Made by a program: the position numbers and the translations under genes. Under the pieces are notes generated by a model. It was not told the DNA's origin. It made no database searches and saw only the letters and a list, made by a program, of their open reading frames with translations. From NCBI GenBank assembly GCA_937942965.1, contig CALDGN010000311.1:1-5340 (forward strand): a stretch of DNA of 5,340 nt. Reading direction: 5' to 3'. Of the stretch, positions 1 through 5,340 are shown piece by piece. The stretch's first letter is position 1. Each line of letters starts with the position of its first letter. The DNA comes from an uncultured Acidimicrobiales bacterium. GTDB lineage: Bacteria; Actinomycetota; Acidimicrobiia; Acidimicrobiales; UBA10347.

Positions 1-781
1 GGCGGGCTTCGACGTCGGTGTAGCTCAACCCGGCGAAGCGGCCGTCGGTCGAGTACGCCAGCGCAAAGCGGTCGAAGTAGTACGACCCGGCCCGCACCAG
101 CGCCATCGCCGCAAGCAGGAACGAGATGTGGGCCTTGACCTGAGGCGTGACTCGTTCGTTCAGGCTCTGGATGCGGATGCCGCCAGCCAGGTAGTGCATG
201 GCGACCGACAGCACGAGCACCACCATGAGGGCGGTGAACATCCAGCCGAGCAGCCAGGACAGGAACGGCAGCCGGAACACGAAGAACCCGAGATCCCGGC
301 CGAACTGCGGATCTTGAATACCGAAGTCAACGCTGTTCGTGAACAGCAACCAGTTCTTCCACTGGGCCGCCGCGCTCGCGCCGATCGACATGGCGAACAG
401 TGCAGTGACGGCGATGCGAACGAGGCCCCAACGGGCGCCAACAACTTCGCGGAATCGAGCGACGGCTTCTTCTTCAGGGCTTGGTTCGCGGTATTGCGGC
501 GCCAACTTGTCGGCCAACCACAGGTTCACCCAGCACACGACGGCGAACAACAGCACGAAGACCACGGCCAGAACGATCTGGCTGAAGAGCACGGTGCGCC
601 AAACGCGACCGAAGTCGATCGCCTGGAACCACAGGTAGTCGGTGACGAAGTTTGCGATGCCTCGGACCGACAGCAGCAGGGCAAAGAGGCCCATGACGAC
701 GATCACCAGGAATGCCCGGGTCCGTCCGCTCAAAGCTTCTCGGTTTCGCCCGGGTCGAGGCAGGGAGGATTCAGGCCGCAT
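1..781 (-). CDS. UPF0182 family multi-pass membrane protein, N-terminal part (C-terminus beyond left edge)
   Basis: The minus strand translates without a stop from an ATG at 781 to the left edge, giving 260 residues. An in-frame TAA lies 15 bases upstream of that ATG, so it is the earliest possible start. A GAGG lies only one base before it, so the ribosome site is poor. Hydrophobic segments fall near residues 23-39, 63-88, 118-137, 178-198 and 216-233. Family-typical motifs are visible: TDYLWF (47-52), NWLLF (143-147), DFGIQDPQFG (152-161), LGFFVFRLPF (164-173), and RVTPQVKAH (210-218) followed by SYYFDRF and YTDVEAR. These are hallmarks of UPF0182 (PF03699), whose actinobacterial members usually run to about 900-1000 residues, so roughly 700 are missing off the left edge. 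The biochemical function of the family is unknown. The gene follows the DivIVA-like gene by 80 bp on the same strand and may share its transcript. Family assignment is firm; role is not. Confidence 0.93.
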   Translation of the reverse strand, partial: MRPESSLPRPGRNREALSGRTRAFLVIVVMGLFALLLSVRGIANFVTDYLWFQAIDFGRVWRTVLFSQIVLAVVFVLLFAVVCWVNLWLADKLAPQYREPSPEEEAVARFREVVGARWGLVRIAVTALFAMSIGASAAAQWKNWLLFTNSVDFGIQDPQFGRDLGFFVFRLPFLSWLLGWMFTALMVVLVLSVAMHYLAGGIRIQSLNERVTPQVKAHISFLLAAMALVRAGSYYFDRFALAYSTDGRFAGLSYTDVEAR

Positions 782-861
782 GCCTCGGCGAGCTTATCCC
801 CGACCGTTGGGCCTGCTCCCGTCGCCAGCGGCCCTTTCTTTGGGATCCGCCGGAAGAACGA

Positions 862-3234
862 TCAGTGTGCGCCGACCAACCAAGGCAACGGCGTGTCCGA
901 ATCGAGGCCGTCACAGGCGCCTGCGGTGACCAGCAGCGCGGCCAAGCTGGATGCAGCTTCGCCCAGGTACTCGGTCTTGCGCTGGCGGTAGAACGCCCGA
1001 ATCGCATCGATGTGTGCGCCACTGTCGGAACTCATTGCATCGAGTTCGAGCAGACGGAGGCGAAGCGGAAGCACGACGGCGGAGCCGACGACTTCTTCGA
1101 CCGCACCAGCGGGCATTTCGCCCTCGTTTGGCTCCGTCTCAACGAGCGCAGCACCGGCACCGTACGCCTGCGCGGCGACTTCGGTGATCGCACCGACATA
1201 GCGCTGGACATGATCGTCGGTCTCGCCGACGAGTTCGATCAACTCAACCGGCTTCTTGCCGGCGGCACGAATACCAGCGAGCACGTCGTTCTGTTCATCC
1301 GCGAGGGCTCGCTTGAGACGCTTCTCGAGGTCACCCGTGACCTGTTCGATGACGGCGTCACGTCGGCGAGCGAGCTCGGCGGCATGCTCAGCGGCAGCTT
1401 CGGCGGCGGCAGCTTCTTGGTCGGCCTTGGCTTGAGCTTCGGCTTTGGCCTTTGCCCTTGCTGCGGCGGCTTCTGCTTTCGCAGCCTTCGCTGCGGCTGC
1501 CTTTTCTTTGGCGGCGGCTTCTTTGGCTGCCTTCGCTTCGATCTTGCGCTGCTCGGCTGCTTCGGCCGCGGTGTCGGCTTGCGGTGCGTCTTCTTCGGCG
1601 GGAGCGTCGCCCGACTGGGCCCGCAGTGCAGCAAAGAGACCGGACGAAGCGACCGGCGCCTCTTCGACCTTCGCTACTTCTTCAACCGCTACTTCTTCGG
1701 GCGCTGCTTCTTCGGCGACTGGCGCTTCTTCAGCTGCTGTTTCTTCGACCTGGGCGGGTTCCGCCGTGGCGACAGGCTCGAGATCCTCGGGCGCCGTTGG
1801 CACCCAGGTGATCATCTCGCGATCGTCGATCTCCATCTTCTCGGGCACGAGAGCCACGACTTCTTCGATGTCGTCGGCGACTTCGATCACCGAAAGCTCA
1901 GCTTCGGGAAGATCGCTGAAGTCTTCGTTCGCGTCGGGGCGGTCGGCGTCGAGGTCGGTATCAGCCTCGGCCTCGGGAGCGGCCGGTGCGGTGAGCGTGG
2001 GGACCGGCAACGTTGCGGGTGCGGTGGCTGCGGGCTTGGCCTCAGCCGTGGCCGTTTCGACGACCGGCGCTTCGACCTCTGGGGCCTTGATCGTCGGGGC
2101 CGTGCGCGGCGGCTTCGGCACCGTGGTATCGGCGACGACCGGGCGGCGAGGGCTCGGCGCGACATCGCCTTGGAGGCCAGCTGGGCCCAAGTCGACGTGC
2201 GGAACCTGCACGTCGCCACCGCCGGCGTTGCCGCCTTGTTTGGCTTCGCCGGGTCGGGCCTTTGCGGCCTTCTTGTTCGTGGCGCCCTTGGCGGCGGGCT
2301 TCGATGCGCCCGGGCGACGCTCTGCCGGAGCGCGGCCAATCAGGCGAGCGTCGGCCATTTCGGCTTCGAGTTGGTGTGGCGTTGCCAGCGATTCGCCCGC
2401 GATGAGGCGAGCAGCCGTGTCGCCCATGACCTTGGCCTCGCTCAGCGAGGACTTCAGTTCGCCAGTCGACTCGTCGAGCGTGCGGCGCACAACTTCGTAC
2501 GAGCGCAGCAGGCGGTCGCGACCAACACGCAGTCGTTCGACCTGAGCCCGAGCCTGACGACGGCGGCGGTCCATGTCTTGGAGGATCTGGACCCGAGCTT
2601 CTTCGGCTTCGCGAATCAGCGCATCGCCCTCGTTGCGAGCACGCTCGACATCGGTGGCGGCATCTTCACGCAACAGGGCAGCGTCTTTGCGGGCCTTGTC
2701 AACGATCTCGGCCGCTTCGGCCCGGCACGACGCCAGAATCTCTTCGGCGGCGGCATCGGCCTCGGCCCGCCGGTCGTCCATGATTGTTTCGGCGGCCTTG
2801 CGGATGCTGGTCGCTTCGGTCTTGGCATTGGTCATCAGCTGTTCAGCTGACTTCTCTGCCGCAGCGACCTTTTGCTCGCCGGCAACGCGTGCGGCGTCGA
2901 GCACGCCGGCGACTTCTTCGCCCAACTGTTGCGTCAGCCTCGACGGGTCGTCGGGGGTCTCCGTGCGGGCGGCAGTTTCCGCGCGCTCCGCGCGACGGAC
3001 GGCCTTGCCCAGGCGCGAGCGCATTTCGGCTTCGCGATCTTGCGCATCGCGGAGCGATTCGGAGACTGCGATCAGGTAGGCGCGAACCTGCGACTGATCG
3101 AATCCGCGACGCTCAAGGTCGAACTTCTGGCGTGCAACTTGCGACGGTTTTACCGCCGAGTCGACAACATCCTTCGGTAATGCATCGGCCACGAGGATCG
3201 ATCGTATGCCCTCCGCACGGCCCACATCGCGCAT
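862..3234 (-). CDS. DivIVA-domain coiled-coil protein with long acidic linker and unknown C-terminal domain
   Basis: This is a 790-residue soluble protein with no signal peptide or membrane segment. Residues 28-62 (PSQVARQKF, then RRGFDQSQVRAYL) match the DivIVA N-terminal domain, which in characterised proteins binds curved membrane at poles and septa and recruits partners. Charged heptad-type sequence follows at 62-92, then a long coiled coil at about 100-265. Residues 300-530 are low-complexity and probably disordered: first Ala/Pro/Lys-rich, then acidic with five-residue EE-containing repeats at 507-521. A short motif, SSGLFAALRAQ (530-540), precedes an Ala/Lys/Glu helix (553-620). The C-terminal 170 residues look folded but I do not recognise them. 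The start is uncertain: ATG at 3234 has a weak ribosome site, and GTG at 3192 would shorten the protein by 14 residues without touching the domain, but the GGAGGG at 3214-3209 lies 16 bases before it, which is too far. DivIVA-like membership is well supported. A role in polar growth, division or envelope organisation is inferred. It is not a standard Wag31/DivIVA, being about three times as long. Confidence 0.9.
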   Translation of the reverse strand: MRDVGRAEGIRSILVADALPKDVVDSAVKPSQVARQKFDLERRGFDQSQVRAYLIAVSESLRDAQDREAEMRSRLGKAVRRAERAETAARTETPDDPSRLTQQLGEEVAGVLDAARVAGEQKVAAAEKSAEQLMTNAKTEATSIRKAAETIMDDRRAEADAAAEEILASCRAEAAEIVDKARKDAALLREDAATDVERARNEGDALIREAEEARVQILQDMDRRRRQARAQVERLRVGRDRLLRSYEVVRRTLDESTGELKSSLSEAKVMGDTAARLIAGESLATPHQLEAEMADARLIGRAPAERRPGASKPAAKGATNKKAAKARPGEAKQGGNAGGGDVQVPHVDLGPAGLQGDVAPSPRRPVVADTTVPKPPRTAPTIKAPEVEAPVVETATAEAKPAATAPATLPVPTLTAPAAPEAEADTDLDADRPDANEDFSDLPEAELSVIEVADDIEEVVALVPEKMEIDDREMITWVPTAPEDLEPVATAEPAQVEETAAEEAPVAEEAAPEEVAVEEVAKVEEAPVASSGLFAALRAQSGDAPAEEDAPQADTAAEAAEQRKIEAKAAKEAAAKEKAAAAKAAKAEAAAARAKAKAEAQAKADQEAAAAEAAAEHAAELARRRDAVIEQVTGDLEKRLKRALADEQNDVLAGIRAAGKKPVELIELVGETDDHVQRYVGAITEVAAQAYGAGAALVETEPNEGEMPAGAVEEVVGSAVVLPLRLRLLELDAMSSDSGAHIDAIRAFYRQRKTEYLGEAASSLAALLVTAGACDGLDSDTPLPWLVGAH
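1672..1716 (-). repeat. 15-bp tandem repeat, three units, coding acidic pentapeptides
   Basis: Three consecutive 15-bp units (1672-1686, 1687-1701, 1702-1716) share the pattern CGCTRCTTCTTCNNN on the plus strand. On the minus strand they encode residues 507-521 of the DivIVA-like protein as AEEAA, PEEVA and VEEVA. Looser copies continue on both sides. The unit is a multiple of three, so changes in copy number would lengthen or shorten the acidic linker without breaking the frame. Confidence 0.7.
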
Positions 3235-3251
3235 TCCACAAGAGAATCATC

Positions 3252-3280
3252 ATTTTACTGAAACAACATCAACAACACAG
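3252..3280 (-). promoter_or_regulatory. Candidate promoter of the DivIVA-like gene
   Basis: The gap between the protease stop and the DivIVA-like start (3235-3344) is clearly AT-rich, about 43% G+C over 3235-3330 by hand count, in an otherwise GC-rich window. On the minus strand TAAAAT at 3257-3252 is a good -10 hexamer, 17 bases before the ATG at 3234. No strong -35 is seen at the usual distance; the hexamer there is CTGTGT (3280-3275). A second possible -10, GATAAT, lies further upstream around 3312. If real, this promoter would drive the DivIVA-like gene and perhaps UPF0182 separately from the protease gene, with a very short leader if translation starts at 3234. The call rests on composition and one hexamer. 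Confidence 0.35.
3262..3277. repeat. Direct repeat AACAACA x2, 9-bp period, in the candidate promoter
   Basis: AACAACA occurs at 3262-3268 and 3271-3277 on the plus strand (TGTTGTT twice on the transcribed minus strand), separated by two bases. It lies between the possible -35 and -10 of the DivIVA-like gene. It could be a regulator site or chance low complexity; no family of regulator can be named. Confidence 0.3.
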
Positions 3281-3344
3281 GCAACTGAATATTCCACGCG
3301 TAGCGCGAATTATCCCACGCTCTGTGAGATTGCCGACTCGAGTT

Positions 3345-4589
3345 TCAGGCGTCGACTGCAGCGAGGAAGTCGTCGACGTCGCCGCCGAGCTCACCGATGG
3401 CTTCGAGCGCATCATCGAGCGTCGCTACGCCAATCACCGTCATCTCGTCGGCGTGGAGCAGCGCTTCTTCGTAGTTGCTCGGCGTGTCGACGTCTTCGCC
3501 GGTGCTGCGGTCGACGAACTGTTCACAGCACAGCGGCACGATGAACACGTCAGCGCCCGAGGCTTCGGCCGCAATCGTCTTTTGATGCACGCCCCCGACA
3601 GGACCGACGTTTCCGTCACGGTCGATCGTTCCAGTCGCCACGATGGAAAGGCCGTTGGTTAGCTCGCCCTCGCTGAGGACATCGATGATCGCCAGCGTGA
3701 ACGCGAGTCCCGCAGAAGGGCCACCGACACGGCCGGTGTCGATGTCGACATCGAACGGCAGTTCCTCGTTCAGCATCTGTGACGTGCCGATGCCGATGAA
3801 CGGGCGAGGCTCTTCGGCTCGCACATCGTCGGGCAAACACGAATCGTCGGCCGAACCGAGCGTGACACCGACGATCTCGGTTGCACTGGATTGGGTTGGA
3901 TTGTTCGGATCGATCCGCTCGACCGTCAGCTCAAGATCATCGCCAATGCCGAACGCGCCCAGCGCATCGAGCAAGTCCTGAGTCGTGAGGACTTCGTCAC
4001 CGTCGACACCGATGATCACATCACCCGTGCCCAGCACGCCATCGGCGGCGGTGCAATCGAAGATCGACGCGACCTCGACGCCCAAGGGCGTAACGATCAG
4101 TTCGTAGCCGAGACGCTCCAAGGCGACGACGACGGCCGAGTTCTTCGAGACCTGCATGCGACGCTGGTCTTGCTCTCGCTTCTCTTCGGTGGTCTGGTCA
4201 CCGTTGATCTCGTCTTCGTGACGGATTAGCGAGTTCTCATCGATCTTTGCGTCGAGCCACTGCCACACCGAGATGTCTGCGGTCTGGCTGACGGTCACGA
4301 AGGCGATCTCGCCGTCGGGGATCACGACCTGTTCCGCAGGAGCGTTGACACGCTCGATGGTGTCGTAGACCGACCCCGGCGCAATCCGGTAGTACGGCAG
4401 GCGAACAAGCGACGCCGCAACGGCAGCGATTACGAAGATGGTCAGGAAGCCGATGCCGACCTTGTTCCACCGGCTCAACCGCGGGTCACGACCGAGAGAA
4501 TCGTCGAGTGGAGCGAGCGAATCGATCGACGTGTCGGGCCCAGGTACAGTTGACGGGGTCGTGTCGTCTCTGCTCGTGCTCTCGGTCAC
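3345..4589 (-). CDS. Membrane-anchored PDZ/Lon-type (S16) serine protease, YlbL family
   Basis: The 414-residue product has a polar, probably cytoplasmic N-terminus (1-43), one membrane segment (44-62), a linker region, a PDZ domain around 168-225 (DGVLGTGDVIIGVDGDEV at 183-200) and a Lon-type S16 protease domain from about 262 to the end. The catalytic Ser is Ser292 in GGPSAGLA, and the Lys partner is Lys337 in GPVGGVHQK; the 45-residue spacing is close to that of the Ser-Lys dyad in Lon. There is no ATPase domain, as expected for the YlbL group. The B. subtilis homologue (YlbL/DdcP) acts outside the membrane to remove the SOS division inhibitor YneA; M. tuberculosis Rv3194c is of the same type. 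The frame is open up to an ATG at 4715, but I prefer GTG at 4589: AGAAGGA sits five bases upstream of it, and the extra 42 residues resemble noncoding sequence. The gene diverges from the small membrane gene at 4753 and is followed after 110 bp by the DivIVA-like gene. Confidence 0.93.
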   Translation of the reverse strand: MTESTSRDDTTPSTVPGPDTSIDSLAPLDDSLGRDPRLSRWNKVGIGFLTIFVIAAVAASLVRLPYYRIAPGSVYDTIERVNAPAEQVVIPDGEIAFVTVSQTADISVWQWLDAKIDENSLIRHEDEINGDQTTEEKREQDQRRMQVSKNSAVVVALERLGYELIVTPLGVEVASIFDCTAADGVLGTGDVIIGVDGDEVLTTQDLLDALGAFGIGDDLELTVERIDPNNPTQSSATEIVGVTLGSADDSCLPDDVRAEEPRPFIGIGTSQMLNEELPFDVDIDTGRVGGPSAGLAFTLAIIDVLSEGELTNGLSIVATGTIDRDGNVGPVGGVHQKTIAAEASGADVFIVPLCCEQFVDRSTGEDVDTPSNYEEALLHADEMTVIGVATLDDALEAIGELGGDVDDFLAAVDA

Positions 4590-4594
4590 CGTTG

Positions 4595-4601
4595 TCCTTC
4601 T
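4595..4601 (-). promoter_or_regulatory. Ribosome binding site deciding the GTG start of the PDZ/S16 protease
   Basis: AGAAGGA on the minus strand is separated by five bases (CAACG) from GTG at 4589-4587. This is the best Shine-Dalgarno match near any candidate start of this gene, and it argues against the upstream ATG at 4715, which would add 42 residues before the expected short cytoplasmic tail. Confidence 0.65.
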
Positions 4602-4693
4602 GCTCGCCAGTCGATCTGTGCATCCTGTGGCAGCATTCGCGCTAGCTGCAACGGTACGCCAGGATCGCTGGCAAGCGGCATCAGGACGCCCCG

Positions 4694-4706
4694 AGGTTTT
4701 CAACCT
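4694..4706. repeat. Short perfect inverted repeat in the divergent intergenic region
   Basis: AGGTT-TTC-AACCT is a perfect 5-bp inverted repeat with a 3-bp centre, located between the divergent protease gene (start 4589) and the small membrane gene (start about 4753). It could be an operator half-site pair or chance. I found no convincing -10/-35 pair for either direction in 4602-4752, although promoters for both genes are expected there. Confidence 0.25.
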
Positions 4707-4752
4707 GTTCACCAAGGCGACCCGAATTGGGCCAGACGGGCCACCGGACTCG

Positions 4753-4962
4753 GTGCGTGCCGCCCGACGGGCCGGCTATCGCGACCCGCTTGCGCCGCAC
4801 CGCGCCATCGTCGGACCTGATGCGCACACGCCGTGGTACATCCGCTTCCGAGCTGTCGTGCTGCTGATCCTGATCGTGGCTGCCATCGGCGCAGGCATTG
4901 CCGGCGTGACCTTGTTGCTCATCGCATCGGGCCGCTTCTTCCTCGAACTCCTCGCTGGCTGA
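4753..4962 (+). CDS. Small single-pass membrane protein of unknown function
   Basis: From GTG at 4753 the frame codes for 69 residues. There is a basic, polar N-terminus (ARRAGYRDPLAPHRA), the segment TPWYIRFR at 26-33, and one strong hydrophobic helix at about 34-58 rich in Val, Leu, Ile, Gly and Ala, ending in a short tail. The positive residues before the helix predict a cytoplasmic N-terminus. The frame is open further upstream, to an ATG at 4438, but that part is antisense to the protease gene, and third-position G+C drops in 4618-4752 compared with after 4753. I therefore prefer 4753, although its ribosome site is weak; GTG at 4618 is an alternative. The TGA at 4960-4962 lies two bases before the next start, suggesting coupled translation with the HEAT-repeat gene. 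I do not recognise the family. Confidence 0.55.
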   Translation: MRAARRAGYRDPLAPHRAIVGPDAHTPWYIRFRAVVLLILIVAAIGAGIAGVTLLLIASGRFFLELLAG

Positions 4963-4964
4963 AG

Positions 4965-5340
4965 GTGCACGAGCTTCCGCCGCCGCCCGACCCTGCGGTG
5001 GTCGAGCGGGTCCGAGCCACCATCGTTGCCGGGCATCGCGGTGACCGTGATGCCATCGAAGCCGCCCTCACCGACTCGAGCCCGTCGGTCCGAGAAGCGG
5101 CGCTCGCCGCACTGGTCCGGGTCGATCCTGCTGCCGGGACAGGTGCCGTGCGCTCCGCACTGGGCGACGATGCCCCTCGAGTCCGGGCACGAGCGAGCGA
5201 ACTTGCGCCTCACGTCGGCGTCGATCCGCGGGCGTTGCTCCCCGACGACGACGACCGAGTCGTCGAAGTCACCTGCTTCGCCTGCGGCGAGATCGACTGG
5301 GACGAACTTCAGATCGAGCCGCCGATCGGCGAGCTCAGCC
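4965..5340 (+). CDS. HEAT-repeat protein, N-terminal part (continues beyond right edge)
   Basis: The frame runs from GTG at 4965 to the edge, giving 125 residues. After a proline-rich start (ELPPPPDPAVV) come helical repeats of HEAT type: one at about 21-53 (DAIEAALTDSSPSVREAALAAL spans it), one at about 56-85 (AVRSALGDDAPRVRARASEL) and probably a third from about 90 (DDDDRVVEVTCFACGEIDW). The D-x-x-x-x-VR/VxE-x-A pattern and the A-x-G-E ending are typical of bacterial HEAT/PBS-lyase-like repeats, which act as protein-binding surfaces. A Cys pair spaced C-x2-C (104 and 107) lies in the third repeat where A-x-A-L is usual. The ribosome site is weak, but the start is two bases after the stop of the small membrane gene, so coupling is likely. 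The binding partner and function are unknown, and an upstream start cannot be excluded because the frame is open before 4965. Confidence 0.75.
   Translation, partial: MHELPPPPDPAVVERVRATIVAGHRGDRDAIEAALTDSSPSVREAALAALVRVDPAAGTGAVRSALGDDAPRVRARASELAPHVGVDPRALLPDDDDRVVEVTCFACGEIDWDELQIEPPIGELS

Noticed and set aside
782..861. Possible terminator between the DivIVA-like and UPF0182 genes
   Set aside because: The best pairing on the minus strand is a 5-bp GGGCC/GGCCC stem with a 16-base loop and no T-run after it, too weak to call.
128..991. Plus-strand open frame of 287 codons
   Set aside because: It is antisense to the UPF0182 gene, whose motifs are unmistakable, and to the end of the DivIVA-like gene. 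Its translation is His/Gln/Glu-rich with no domain pattern.
712..2850. Long plus-strand open frame of 712 codons
   Set aside because: It is exactly antisense to the DivIVA-like gene. Its product is a Gly/Phe/Arg/Cys-rich stretch (FFGG, CLRFDL, CFFGD) that mirrors the Ala/Glu/Lys codons of the real gene, with no domain recognised. Long antisense frames are expected opposite GC-rich Ala/Glu-rich genes.
3288..3315. CGCG-CTA-CGCG hairpin as a terminator for the protease gene
   Set aside because: The stem is only four base pairs, with imperfect AT flanks and no T-run. It is more likely incidental within the promoter region.
4590..4715. N-terminal 42-residue extension of the protease from ATG 4715
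   Set aside because: GTG at 4589 has a well-spaced AGAAGGA, and the extension has mixed composition unlike a signal or domain and lies in the divergent intergenic region.
4438..4752. Longer version of the small membrane protein starting at ATG 4438
   Set aside because: The first third is antisense to the protease membrane segment, and the part between 4618 and 4752 has lower third-position G+C than the region after 4753.

Overview
The window reads as chromosomal DNA from a high-GC actinobacterium. Acidimicrobiia (Ilumatobacter-like) is my best guess, an inference from gene content, strong G/C preference at third codon positions, GTG starts, and a PDZ-Lon protease lying close to a UPF0182 membrane protein. 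No rRNA, tRNA, CRISPR array, insertion sequence or phage-type gene was seen.

Three genes lie on the minus strand and read leftward. The first (about 4589-3345) encodes a membrane-anchored PDZ/Lon-type (S16) serine protease of the YlbL family. The second (3234-862) encodes a 790-residue protein with a DivIVA-type N-terminal domain, long coiled coils, an acidic low-complexity linker and an unrecognised C-terminal region. The third (781 to beyond base 1) is the N-terminal 260 residues of a large multi-pass UPF0182 membrane protein. A 110-bp AT-rich gap separates the protease gene from the DivIVA-like gene and probably holds a promoter. An 80-bp gap separates the DivIVA-like gene from UPF0182 and shows no convincing terminator, so these two may be cotranscribed.

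Two genes read rightward on the plus strand, diverging from the protease gene across roughly 160 bp: a small single-pass membrane protein (about 4753-4962) and a HEAT-repeat protein that starts 2 bp after it and leaves the window at the right end.

The most interesting feature is the insertion of a large DivIVA-like scaffold gene between the protease and UPF0182 genes, which are adjacent in other actinobacteria such as Mycobacterium (Rv3194c/Rv3193c). In Bacillus subtilis the related protease YlbL (DdcP) clears a cell-division inhibitor, so a link between protease, polar or septal scaffold and envelope protein is a reasonable but untested hypothesis. A long open frame on the plus strand across the DivIVA-like gene is judged to be an antisense shadow.
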